The position numbers were made by a program, and so were the translations under genes. 64,000 nucleotides of DNA from Mesostigma viride (taxonomy: Eukaryota > Streptophyta > Mesostigmatophyceae > Mesostigmatales > Mesostigmataceae): contig RPFO01000154.1 of the NCBI GenBank assembly GCA_009746045.1, positions 1,217,167-1,281,166 of the forward strand. The letters run 5' to 3'. Of the stretch, positions 22,342-32,539 are shown one piece after another. Below the pieces are notes generated by a model that did no database searches, was not told where the DNA came from, and saw only the letters and a list, made by a program, of their open reading frames with translations. Within the stretch, counting starts at the first letter, position 1. Every line of letters starts with the position of its first letter.

Positions 22342-22780
22342 AAAATTAAATTAAATTATAACATGCCTCCGTTGGGAGATCATGTAGCACATATTCCTTG
22401 ATGGATGGGTGGGGTGGAAGGAGCCGCGTAATCGAACTAACCTAACTCTAATCTAGCTAGTCTAGAAAAATCCTAACTACCCTACTCATTAAAACGCCTC
22501 CTCCGCTTGGGGGGAGGTGGTTTGCCCACAGGGTCGGGCGTGTGAGCCTTGACAATCCTCTTCCACCGCGTCTTGTTCTGCATGGCAGTCCAAAGAAGGG
22601 AGAGAGAGTGGATGCGGTATTCAAACTAGCTGGCCGGGCTGTAGGTCATCCAGCAACATCTGTACGTAGTTCGTGACATGTTTCCCTACCTTTTTGGCAA
22701 TGCCCTTGGGGCCAGGCCAGGTCAGAATGTGCCGCCCTGGCTGGCCAAGGGCTCCGCTGGGGGCCGGCCAGACCAAGGGC
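22342..22780 (-). pseudogene. LINE RT extreme C-terminus with 3' tail
   Basis: The minus strand reads PGPKGIAKKVGKHV, NYVQMLLDDLQPGQL and, in a shifted frame, MQNKTRWKRIVKAHTPDP and GKPPPPKRRRRF. This parallels the end of the 16.9-17.6 kb copy (EQLVEDM, KWAQVIED, PPPVGKRPR). Downstream lie CTCCCAACGGAGG (about 22366-22378) and an ATTTA-repeat tail (22342-22360). This copy directly links the RT gene to the hairpin-plus-tail repeats scattered through 17-26 kb. Confidence 0.65.
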
Positions 22781-22995
22781 GGTGTCGACCTGGCTGGTGC
22801 TCCGGACCATGCATGGACTTATTTATACTTTCTTTGTTAATTGTTTGGTAGCTAGAAAAACCACAAGGGGACTACACTCGCGAATCAGTTATTTGAAAGT
22901 ATTTTGTTTTATTTATCGTTTGCAGGTGGTCGGCGCCCAGCCTCATAATTATTTAGTAAAACTACCAATGCGGCTCACACAGTGAGGCGTTTGAG
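22781..22995. other. AT-rich segment with a 38-bp intron-like module
   Basis: 22888-22925 is a 38-base GT...AG segment (GTTATTTGAAAG ... CGTTTGCAG) like those at 8.2-8.8 kb. It is followed by GGTGGTCGGCGCC and then ACTACCAATGCGG (about 22961-22973), the inverse of the TIR-like end at 16573. Confidence 0.4.
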
Positions 22996-22999
22996 AAAG

Positions 23000-23455
23000 A
23001 AGGCAGGGGCGCCCCCGCTTCTTCTCAAGCCCGGCGGACAAGATTTCTTTTCTCAGATCGACTCCACAAGTGGCTCGAGAAGACTCACTTCACCCTGAAG
23101 GACGACTTGACCCTGGCGCAGCAACACCGGCGTCGATCGGGAGCTATGGCCCACGTACCTCCAGCTCTGGCAGACCATGCACAGCGGGGAAGCCGGTGTA
23201 CTGGAAGGGGGCGGCCATCTACGTCGGCCACAAGCCCTGGCACGCGACGGCGCCCGCGGCCGGCCAGCGACTCCAGACGCCCATGCAGCTTATTAGGGGA
23301 ATACAGTAGTAGTGTAGAATAGTCAGGCTTAATTAGCCACTGTGGCCTTGTACATGTACGCCGTTTCTCCTGTTGTGCACACTCAGGGATTAAAAGCACT
23401 TCGGTGCTCCGTGACTCCCCAACGGGAGCACGAGTTTATTTAATTAATTAATTAA
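23000..23455 (+). pseudogene. LINE ORF1 C-terminal fragment with tail, copy B
   Basis: The DNA is homologous to the end of copy A. GAPPLL and GSRRLTSP occur in one frame, DDLTLAQQHRRR in another, and GKPVYWKGAAIYVGHKPW in a third, ending at TAG 23307-23309. CACTTCGGTGCTCCGTGACT, CCCCAACGGGAGCACGAG and a TTAATT tail follow (23398-23455). The block is severely 5'-truncated and frameshifted. The fragment GKPVYWKGAAIY shows how the ORF1 C-terminal domain ended before decay in copy A. Confidence 0.65.
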
Positions 23456-23465
23456 TGTACGCCTA

Positions 23466-23834
23466 CTACAGGCACTATACCAGCTGATGCATGTGCATTA
23501 TTCAATTAATTAACTAAACACGTGCTCCCGTTGGGGAGTCACGGAGCACCAAAGTGCTTTTAATCCCTGTGTGTGCACAACAGGAGAAAGGGTAGAGACC
23601 CCCATTCTCCTTCATGCCAAAGGCATGCCACAGCTGCACTCGGACACGCTAAACTTGTGTAAACGATCCGCGGCAATCTGTGGGTGACTGGGTGCAATAA
23701 GACCCATGTGAGCATGGCATAACAAGCTAGGAGCGTGGGCATGCAAGTAATTAGCATTATTTAGATGAGCATTATTTAGTCGTGTCGGTACATGTGTGCC
23801 TATGATGTGCCGCACACCCGATGATTAATGTTAA
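23466..23834 (-). repeat. Tail-only retroposon copy, minus strand
   Basis: GTGCTCCCGTTGGGGAGTCA (about 23521) is the inverse of the hairpin at 23405 and lies tail-to-tail with copy B. It is followed by CCTGTGTGTGCACAACAGG and a 140-base stretch (CTCCTTCATGCCAAAGGCAT ...) that recurs at about 24440. Confidence 0.6.
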
Positions 23835-24330
23835 TTAATTAATTAGGAACAGAACTCCGTTGGGAGTACATGTAGCACATATCCCTGAGAAGGGGCATAT
23901 GGCATTAATTCTGGGCTACTTCCTGCAAGAGTGGGAATGTAAGCTACACCAGCACCCCCATGATCTATCAAGCTATGCCCGGCCCAGCTAAGTGAGGGGG
24001 CGGAGCCTGTCATGGGGGGGAAGATCATCATGGCTATACAAGAGCTAGGGCTGATGGCTTCTCAACAGAGAGCATCTCTCTGCATAGGGCAAAGCATGGC
24101 TAAATTCTTAGTGCAACATCCATGGGAGGTCCCATTATAGGCATGGCGTGGCTAAGTGTTGAAGGCAACACCCGATGATGACTAGCTTTATTTAGCTATG
24201 CTGTGCCCATGCATGCAGGCAGGCAGTTACTCTCTGCTGAGAAGCCATGCCCTTAGTAGCTCGCCTTGTATAGCCATGCTGATCTGCCCCCCAGCTATGC
24301 CAGCACCTATCGGTGGGTGCTAGGATAGCC
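23835..24330 (-). repeat. Tail copy of the GGAGT-hairpin family
   Basis: A TTAATT run, then AGGAACAGAACTCCGTTGGG (about 23845), then the family body CATGTAGCACATATCCCTGA, AAGGGGCATATGGC and GGGGGGAAGATCATCATGGC. As plus-strand text the tail comes first, so the element is inserted on the minus strand. Related bodies lie at about 20140-20640 and 25200-25680. Confidence 0.6.
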
Positions 24331-25110
24331 ATTAATTAATTACTCCGGTGCTCCCGTTGGGGAGTCACGGAGCATCGAAACTTGTGCTTTTAATCCCTGT
24401 GTGTGCACAACAGGTAGAAAAGGCAGAGACCCCCTTTCTCCTTCATGCCAAAGGCATGCCACAGCTGCAATCGGACTCGGTAAACGATCCGGCAAGATCT
24501 ATGCAAGATCCGGTAAGACCCATGTGAGCATATATCATATGTAATAACAAGGAGCGTGGGCAAGTGATCTAAGCATAGCCAGGATGTAGCATGGCTGTAC
24601 AAGGACTAAGCTAAGTCTATGGCTTGTTGTGTACAGTGTGTTAGCGGTGCGCGTGACTAGGTATGGTGGCACAGACAGCTAGGCATGCAAGCCGATTCTA
24701 AGCATGGCTGCCATGGCGGCAGTGAGTACCAATGGAAACAAGCTAGGGCTATTAGCTATTCTAGCCCGCAGGGGGCGTCCACATCTTGTGGTTGATCATC
24801 AGGTCCCCGCCCCTCCAGCACACCTTGGGCTTCTGGGGGTCCTGCTTGTGGCGGAGGTATTCTGGCCACAGGTCGCGTCGCTGCTGCTGCTGAGCGGGGG
24901 TCAGGGCGTCGTCCAGTGTCCAGGTGAGGTTGTGCAACCTATTGCGACGAGAAAGGTACCGATGCTTGCCCTCCCGTGAGTCACGGGAGGGGAAGGTGAG
25001 CAGGACTGGGGGGGGAGCCGCCTTGTCCCGTATGTGGAGAAGGCGGTGGCACCCACGCAGTTCTACCTCACCTACCAGGCCCATGCGGGTAAGGAGCTGG
25101 TCCTTGAGCT
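24331..25110 (-). mobile_element. ORF1-only LINE derivative, copy C
   Basis: The minus-strand frame 25084-24761 is uninterrupted for 107 codons: MGLVGEVELRGCHRLLHIRD, PPPVLLTFPSRDSREGKHR, TLDDALTPAQQQQRRDLWP and VCWRGGDLMINHKMW. This is the RRM-to-C-terminal part of an L1-type ORF1 protein, cleaner than copies A and B and from a different subfamily. Downstream come the GTGCTCC ... GGGAGCAC hairpin (about 24350-24376) and a short TAATTAAT tail. No RT is present between ORF1 and tail. Confidence 0.65.
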
Positions 25111-25199
25111 CGTCGGCAAGGTGGTTGACGTCTCACCGGCCTGGCTTCTGGGGGAAACGACGCAGCACCACCCGGCAGTCGCGGCGGGCGCGGTCAGGA

Positions 25200-26040
25200 T
25201 AGCCATAGTGGTGTGCAGGTGCACTTTGTGCACCCATCGAGCAGGTGTAGTTTACACCCTACCCTTGCAGGAAGTAGCCCAGAGTGTATTAAAACCCATA
25301 TGCCCCTTCTCAGGGATATGCCTTTTTGTATAGCTATGCTGATCTTCCCCCCCATGACAGGCTCCCCCTTCGCTGGGCATAGCTTGAAGATCATGGGGAT
25401 GCAAGTGCCCTGGTGCACCTAGAGCAAGGGTCCTTTACATCCCCACCCTTGCAGGAAGTAGCTTAGGATGTATGATAGGCCATATGCCCCGTCTCAAGGG
25501 CTATGTGCTACATATACTCCCAACGGAGTTATGTTACAATTCAATTCAATTCAATTCAGGGATATGTGCTACATATACTCCCAACGGAGTTATGTTCCAA
25601 TTCAATTCAATATCTCCGTTGGGAGTACATGTAGCACATATCCCCGATCGAGAAGGGGCATATGCATGGCTTACATTCTGGGCTACTTCCTGCAACGTAC
25701 ATGGTAGGGTGTAAACTACTCCTGCTCGGGGTGCACAAGGGGCACCTGCACCACTACATGTATTCCGGCACCTAAGGCGCAGACAGAGGGTGGAATTAAG
25801 ATCATCATGGCTAAACAATGGCTGGGGCTTGGCTTCTCAGCAGAGCAGGCATGCGTTAGGCATGAAGGAGACTGGGGGTCTCTGCCCTTTCTCCTGTTGT
25901 GCTCACACAGGGATTAAAAGCACTTCGGTGCTCCGTGACTCCCCAACGGGAGCACGTGTTTGATATTAATTAATTAATTGATTCTCAGCAGAGAGGAGCT
26001 CTCTGCATAGGGAAGGCTGGGCTAAAAATTCTTCGTCTAG
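25200..26040. repeat. Mosaic of LINE 3' tails in both orientations
   Basis: CATATACTCCCAACGGAGTT occurs twice on the minus-tail side (about 25510 and 25571), each followed by a (CAATT)n tail. The opposite orientation starts at about 25613 (CTCCGTTGGGAGTACATG). A GTGCTCCGTGACTCCCCAAC hairpin with TTAATT tail ends the cluster (about 25928-25980). Confidence 0.7.
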
Positions 26041-26339
26041 GTATATATAATAAGCCTCCCCTTTATTTGGAGAAATTAATGGATGACAAGTTGGTATGGC
26101 AACGTTGGGTAGAGAGATGCCAACGCCCCCCCCCCCCCCCCCCCCCCCCCGCGGTGGGGATCTCGAGAAGGCGCGCGCATCAGCCTCCAGGGTGCAACTG
26201 AGCCACTTAGGGGCCTTCCCCCCTAGTGTACAAAATCCATAACTCAGTCCATTTATAGATGTCCTTCTGATTCCAAGGGCACGCCGCAAAGGTGAAAACC
26301 ATGTGCGTTCAGTGCCGGTCCGCGGAAAACGCGATCTGC
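26041..26339. other. Non-coding, with a long poly-C run
   Basis: Poly-C occupies about 26127-26150. No gene is supported. Confidence 0.4.
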
Positions 26340-26440
26340 AAATGAATCCAGGCCGGAATCGAACTGGTGACCTCTCGCACCCACTTTTGCTGACTATAGG
26401 AGGGACGTCTCCTGATCCTAAGGCATCGCCAGCTGACACC
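26340..26440 (-). other. tRNA-like or SINE promoter-like segment
   Basis: On the minus strand, AGTTCGATTCC (26355-26365) fits the RNA polymerase III B box and the T-loop GTTCGATTC. About 65 bases upstream, GCTGGCGATGCCTTAGG loosely resembles an A box. The flanking T-stem has mismatches, and no cloverleaf with a clear anticodon closes. It may be a decayed tRNA or a tRNA-derived SINE head; a chance match is possible. Confidence 0.3.
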
Positions 26441-26816
26441 TACAGTCCAACCGCAAAAGTTCTCCTTTCCGGGGAGTGATGCAAGCCATTCGGATTTTGT
26501 ACTAGATAAATCATTCGAGATCTGTGTGTGTAGGAGTACTACACACGTGTCCACTAGATGTCCTTATCTAGTTGTCAACCACATTTAGATCATCATTGTC
26601 TCAACTAATAATTAGAAGGATTGGAGGAACTTTCAGCAACGGACCTGTATAGACGTGACTAATGAACTAATCATCGGAAAGAATAATTGATCACATGCTG
26701 CATCAGGCTTGTGTTTACCACTGGCCACTGCGGTTACCACTGTAAACTACAAGCCCCCCGAAGGGCTACCGCTCCTCGGAGTAAACAGCGGCACGCCCTG
26801 TGCGCCCTGGTACGAC

Positions 26817-27067
26817 CTGTGCCGGCTCCAGTGGCTCCGCCCCGGGCTCGTCCAGGGGGTTCACAAGCCCCTGGTAGCTGCGCCGTTGCTGCAGGAACTG
26901 AGCCCCCGAGTGCACCTCAACCACGCCGGGCCCGACAAAGGACAGCACGCCCTGCATTGTGCCGAGGGACACGTCCCTCCTAGGAGGGCCTGACAGGGTG
27001 AGGTCCGTCGACCCAGGGAAACGCTCCACGATGCTCTTTGTGTCCGCAGCGTCAGCCGGGTGCTCGC
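26817..27067 (-). CDS. Candidate exon, unknown protein
   Basis: A GC-rich minus-strand open segment between an acceptor (GGGTGGCAG) and a donor (GGCACAG then GTCGTA) reads ADTKSIVERFPGSTDLTLSG, DVSLGTMQGVLSFVGPG and SYQGLVNPLDEPG. The composition contrasts with the surrounding AT-rich DNA. I do not recognise the protein, and no partner exon was found. The call rests on splice-like borders and composition only. Confidence 0.3.
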
Positions 27068-27544
27068 CTGCCACCCAAGGGCCATGGGTTCAACAAAGTG
27101 TGTGGGGCAAATATTAGGGCCAAATCTTATCAAGGAGGGCAACCAAGGAAGCTCGACCAGAGTCGCATGCTGCACAAAACACAACAGCTGGGCAAAGGGT
27201 CTTTCGGCGGAGTCAACATGGACATGAAAAAGCAATCATTTCAGGCACTAACCATTGATAGGCATGAAATTAGCTAGGATCTCGTAAACATGGAAGGAAC
27301 CACCTGACACTGAGATAGCATTCATGAGCTCTGACCATGACGCGGAAACCTTGCCCTAGGTTAGCGACGCGACCCTGTTGTCTGTTTATTAGGGCGACGA
27401 CCCAACACGGATGGTTGCTAATTGTTGGCACACATGGATGTCTACATCCAGGGAACGGGAAATGCCCGCAACTGTACAATCAGTCAATCGGTCAGTCAGT
27501 TTATTCCCACGCCATCATTCCTAAGCAACGAGCCAGGCAACAAC
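27068..27544. other. No gene seen
   Basis: Only short frames on both strands without recognisable content. Confidence 0.35.
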
Positions 27545-27695
27545 TACTAGCAGCCGTAACCAGGCAAAATTAGCTGCGCTCACTAGCAGCCAGGCAAGGT
27601 ATAGCTGTGCGCACTAGCAACCGTAACCAGGCAAGATTAGCTGGCAACGATTACTAGCAACCGTAACCAGGCAAGGTATAGTTGTGCACTAGCGA
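27545..27695. repeat. Degenerate 35-40-bp tandem repeat
   Basis: Four to five imperfect units contain ACTAGCAACCGTAACCAGGC followed by AAGATTAGCTG or AAGGTATAGCTG. Confidence 0.75.
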
Positions 27696-28229
27696 GTAGC
27701 TATGGTGGCAAGGCAAGATTGGCACGTTAACCAGGGCCCACAACCATGCAACATTCGCAGGAACGTCCCTCCTACACACACGATCCCACAACCCCAGCAT
27801 CCACGCACCACCCCCTTCCATATCGTGCCGGACGCCAGTCGACAATCTAGCTGCTGGCGTATGCTGATAGCCGCCACGCAGGAGCGAATAGCGAGGCTCC
27901 TCCTCGCCCTCCTCCTCTTCATCCTTTCCACTGGCATCCGCATCGCCACCCACGGCCCCGGTTTGGTTACGGTTGCCAGTACGGCGGGTGGTCTGGCTGG
28001 CGTCGCTGCCTTGCAAAAGCGTGCCGAAGTCAAGCCGGAATTCTCCGGTCCAGGTTTTCCCTCTGCAGCGGACGCAGTAGAAAGAAATCGGCGAGCAGGG
28101 TGGAAAAGGGCCACGACATCAAGTACATCAATATAGACGCAAGGGGGGGGCAAAGTGCAAACGTACAGCAACGTAGAGTACATTACACCATTCATTGTAG
28201 AAAAACACATGCCTCTACGGCACACTCTA
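27696..28229. other. GC-rich segment of uncertain coding status
   Basis: Open frames occur on both strands at about 27860-28120 (plus strand ARLLLALLLFILSTGIR; minus strand an acidic GKDEEEEGEEEPRYSLLRGG). Neither has convincing splice borders or a recognised family. Confidence 0.3.
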
Positions 28230-28450
28230 AGCATGGCCTCCCTCGGGGGGCCATGGGAGGAGCCATGGGGGGAGCCATTGGTGATTGGGGAATGGTGTGG
28301 CCATGGGAGGGCCATGCGGGGGGGGGGGGGGGGGGGGGGTGCGGCCATTGGCGGGTCCATAGGGGGGGCCGTCGGCGGGGCCATGGGTGCAGCGATGGGG
28401 GGGCACGTGGGGGGGGGGCGGGGGTGTAGCCATGGGTGGTGCCATAGGTA

Positions 28451-28503
28451 ATGGAGGCTATTAATTAATTAATTAGGAACATAACTCCTAATATGGAGGC
28501 TAT
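28451..28503 (-). mobile_element. 31-bp tail-only LINE insertion with 11-bp TSD
   Basis: ATGGAGGCTAT occurs at 28451-28461 and 28493-28503 around a 31-base insert of TTAATT repeat plus AGGAACATAACTCC, the last bases of the LINE-tail family. The corresponding place in the inverted arm (about 33045-33060, GGCTATTATGGGTAAG on the minus strand) lacks the insert, so it serves as the empty site. Confidence 0.8.
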
Positions 28504-28673
28504 GGGTAAGGGTAAGCAGGTGGCCATGGCAGAGAACTCGGAGGGTGACATGCTGGAGTGGCAGGAGGAGTACCGAGGCAGGGGAGGAGATGCTGTTTAG
28601 GGTGAGAGGAGGAGGAGTACGAGGAGGGGGAGGGGGAGGAGATGCTGGACCAGCAGCAGCAGCAGGGTGTTGT

Positions 28674-29077
28674 TTACGATACGGGTGATGGAAAGAGGCT
28701 GCAAGCAGTCGTCCAGTGTGCACGCCATAACTCCTTTGCGTACGAGGCAGCTCGGTCGATCTTGCACAAGACATCGGGTACCTCGTACAACGCGTGGTGC
28801 ATGCTAGTAGTGTGGAGCAATGAGGGCTGCAAATAGCTGCCCGCTCACGCGGACATGACACCAAATATCCGCAGCTTTGGTGGTTCGTCTTTTTTATGAT
28901 GTCATCGCGGTAGAGCCCAACACTCACCTTGTTAGCTACAACTGCAGCCTGCAGTAGATCGGCCTTTTTGAGAACTACGGCGTGACGATCCATTGTGATG
29001 GGATAGAGCAGCTGGTCACGATGGATTGTGGCAATGTGCTCCTGTGGCACGGAGCACATGTTCATGTTGGGCGGCAT
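28674..29077 (-). CDS. Small two-exon gene, intact copy, unknown function
   Basis: Exon 1 is 29077-28928 (ATG first, MPPNMNMCSVPQEH, then IHRDQLLYPITMDRHAVVLK, ending VVANK) with donor AAG then GTGAGT. Exon 2 is 28826-28674 after acceptor TATTTGCAG (PSLLHTTSMHHALYEVPDVL, KIDRAASYAKELW, stop TAA). Exons of 150 and 153 bases join in phase to a 100-residue protein. Support comes from the inverted copy at 32547-32930, where exon 2 is also open, ends at the same stop and keeps the acceptor. I recognise no domain; it could be the surviving end of a longer gene. The opposite strand has a 64-codon frame that is not kept open in the second copy. Confidence 0.55.
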
Positions 29078-32000
29078 ACCCTGACGGGGATGACCGCCGC
29101 ATCTTTTTCAAGGCATTGTGCACTCAAAGACTCATGGGCACACAAACCTCAAGCAACACAATGTTTCTCGTGTTCTTTAGGCACCCGGCACTCACTGCTC
29201 CATGCACTTGTTGAGCTTCGCTCATTTGATATATGACGCGTGGACGGGCTCGAAGGGGACCGACCTGCCCTAGGTAGCGTAAGACTAGCGCTTGTCACGA
29301 GGGTACTGCACCGGCCGGCCCCTTTTGTGCCGATGCTGAGTGTGGTTCCGAAGTGCAGGCCTAGGTAGCTTCTAACGTACGTCACTAGACCTTGTACCTG
29401 CGCCAGCCGCCAGGTGTGGCACAATTGAGATGGGCAGTCAGTACACCTTGTACCTGCGCCAGCCGGCAGGCCTGCGTGGCGCAATGTGAATGATAGTCAG
29501 TACTTAAGAGTGGTATAGGGGACGTACGGAGGCCTCTTTTCAGCTTCGCAACTTTATCCCAGCATTTGCTGGCAAGGTCGGCTGGCCGGTATGGCGGCTG
29601 CGCTGAATGTAAGACGATGCTATCGGCCTCTCCGGGCGTGGAGAGGCCTAGAATAAAATTCTTTATGTTCGCCACCAACCATTACAGGCCACGGTAATGG
29701 TTGGTGGGTGGGGGATTCTACGATTTGAGTAAAAGGGTGTGATTTCCGGCGCTGGGCCCACTGACGATTCCCCTCTACCCCTGGGTGCGGCAAGCCGCTT
29801 CCTGACACTGGAGGAGCTGCGGCGGACAACGTCAGGGAAGGAGCCATACAGGCCAGGGCGAGCGGCTACAGTGGAAAGAATGACAGGTGGAGGCGAATCT
29901 GCCTTAAGCGTGGAGATGGCTAGCGCGGGGTGCCAGGGTAGCCCATAACTGCCAGGAGCTTGACAGCGGACCCGATCTTTCGGCCGGTGGCCAGACGGGA
30001 GTTTCGGGGATGATGCGGGGCTGGAGCGAATCTTGGTGGGAGGAGCGCGCTCTTCACCATTGCCCAGTTTTCCAGCAAAGAATGGTCCCCTGGCGGGGCT
30101 AAAATTCTGGCCGCTTTATCGCCATTGTTTTTATCCTGTATGATGCGCTATGGGAAAGGCAATAAAGAGTTCGGTTCTGCAAGGCGGGCATATCTATGCC
30201 ATAAAATTTTCCTACCAAATCACAAGCCCTGGTCGGGGCTTTGGCTGAGCAGTTTCCAAGCCAACACCTCGGTAGGGTAGAGGGCCTATCACCACAATGG
30301 CTTCAATGCCGGGAAATCCCAGCCTCAGGAGTGGGGCTGGTGATGGGTCCTGGGCTTGTGAGAGGCGGACCGGGGGCATAAGGCCTAATGAGCAGCCGCT
30401 GGAAACCGCCCCCCTAACGGAGGGAACGACATGGGTGCCGCCCCGCATCCGCCGGGAAACCGCAGCGGCCACACGGGGGCGGCAGTACAGCCGCGGCAGC
30501 GTGCCGGAGGGGGGCCAAGGGCGGAAAGAAACTCGGCACCAAGGTTGGCCATAGCCTTAGTGGCCAGGTAGGAGGTGTGGGGGCAAAACCTTGTGTTCGA
30601 GTATGCTGGACCCAGTGTTTTTGCTAAGGGTTTTTGGGCTGCGGTCGCGGTGACCTTGGCCCCCAAAATCCTGCGGTCGCGGTGACCTCTGCACCAAAAT
30701 CCCGCGGTCGCGCATGATCTTACATTATTAGCTTTGTTGCGATCACTGTGTGTGATGTGTTATACGTTTCAATGCCTCAGCCTAGGCTTGTGGGGGGGCC
30801 AGGGGGGATTATAGGCACGTTGGCTTTAGTCTACTTACATCACAACTTAGTAGTTTGTACTTATGTGGAATTCTTAAAATTAGATGACCCTTCACCCTTG
30901 GGCCTTAAGCCTTGAGCATAAACACAAACTGGCTTACCCTGATGGCGCATTCATAATACACATCAATGATTACACCTGAGACTTGGGCCATGGGGCATGG
31001 TCCAACGGCTATGGAGGTTTAAAAACTCAATTCTACCTGCTTGACTGAAAATGCTACATAAAACAATAGCATACATCCTTAACTGTGTTCTCACTTACTA
31101 GACACCTAGCATCTTCTTGCATAGGCCGAGGGTCATCACGGCGCCCAAATGGCCACAGCTTCCACAAGATTGTGGGTAAGAAAAATCAAAGGAGCAATGG
31201 GTCAGAAGTGGAGTCGTGGCCACTCGCCCCAGACCTCTTCCCCCTGTTCGTCTCGTTAGATTCCAAACGGCGACTAGCTCCGACATTATTCACATTCCCA
31301 GGCGGCTGCAAGTTGCCTGACGATGGCGCCAATTAGGCCTTGCTTTGAGCATGGTGTTGTCAGGAGGGCTGTGGCCACCTGTGCCTGATGACTTTTGCGG
31401 AATGAGCCACGATAATAAACATATGCCCTTAGCTCTGCCTGAGGCCGAGGCCACTCCTAAACTAGACGTTTTTTTTTATTATTGCTGGCCATGTTTGATT
31501 TGTCGTTACCCGACATGTTCGTATTTCATGCTAGGTCAAGCTTTGTGTCCACCCATTATAGCAGCGCTACCTAGACATAAAGCTTGTAATTTTGCTCCGT
31601 TTTTCATAGCGATCATCACACTGCTGATCCCCGGCACTCGATCTAGAGAACGAGCATAATGTTTGCGACGTCGTAAGCCATCAATGAGTGTCAAGAATGC
31701 AGGGAATTCATTTATCAGGTATTTTGTAACGCGAAAGCCCTAAGGTAGGTAGGTCCTCAACGTCGCTGATGTCTGCTTCAGAACTGAAAATAGACTACAG
31801 CCGACTTTCTGACTGACATCTTTTTAAGTGGTAACTACTAAATACCTACCTACCTTGTTGAGTAAACCCGATTCGAAAATCTGATTCTGACGAAACCTGT
31901 ACACCCCCAGGTTCAGGTTTAAGAATGGGTCCTGACCGATCCAGGGCTGCGATCTTAAACCTAAAATCAAATCCAGGGCTGACGATCTCAAAGTTGAGAG

Positions 32001-32539
32001 CGGTAGGATCTTAAATCTGATGCGGTATACATGAGTACATAATCTGTATCGCATACATGGCATTGTGATCAAATATGTTGGCCCGGTCCCGAGAGCAGCC
32101 CGCAACACACTCGTTTCGGACACCCTGATTTTCGTAGTAATGCAACCCTTTCCAGGTGACATCAGCTTGGCACATGACACGAGGGTCATCGTCGTTGATC
32201 ATGCTGAAACGATGACAATACTGACGATTTACGCCTGTCGGACAGCCGCCCTGTTGGTCAATATTCAACCCAGTTTCCCTCAAACAGTACAACCAAAACG
32301 AAACGCCGACCGATCCCTAGCAGTTAGGTGAGCACGCACCTTTCCTGAAAACCAGGCGCCGGGTGTGTTTGCCGAGCGCACTCCGGTTATATTTTCCTAG
32401 CGCCGTCCTCAAAAAGCCAACTTGAGCGCACACCTTTTCAATAATTCTGGCGACGGGGCGGTTTTGGAGCTCGCTCCGCGTCTGCCAGAGCCCCGTCGGA
32501 CCAAACTTGGAGTGGGCAGTTTTGCCGTGACGCCCCCCC
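29078..32539. other. Spacer between inverted arms, no supported gene
   Basis: Two small tandem repeats are visible: a 60-bp duplication with CCTTGTACCTGCGCCAGCCG at about 29390 and 29450, and a 34-bp repeat with TGCGGTCGCGGTGACC at about 30639-30715. GGTAGGTAGGT near 31744 faces ACCTACCTACC near 31844. A minus-strand stretch at 32045-32280 looks protein-like (CQADVTWKGLHYYENQG) but has no recognised family or splice borders. Confidence 0.4.

Larger units (their letters stand above)
28230..29077. repeat. Left arm of an approximately 0.85-kb inverted duplication
   Basis: Collinear in inverse orientation with about 32540-33360: a CCATGG/G-rich minisatellite, an AGGAGGAGGAG stretch, CAGCAGCAGCAGCAGG, and the two exons of a small gene. 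Arm identity looks close to 90 percent over the genic part. About 3.4 kb separates the arms, giving a foldback-like structure of about 5.1 kb. A poly-G run at 28319-28340 lies in the outer part. Confidence 0.85.

Noticed and set aside
28642-28836. Plus-strand 64-codon frame (VVYDTGDGKRLQAVVQC) in the left inverted arm
   Set aside because: The second copy has a stop in this frame, whereas the opposite strand has matching splice sites and an open exon in both copies.
28982-29236. Plus-strand frame with CGNVLLWHGAHVHVG, reminiscent of a cupin or 2OG-oxygenase motif
   Set aside because: It is antisense to exon 1 of the small two-exon gene; the resemblance is short and the better-supported coding strand is minus.
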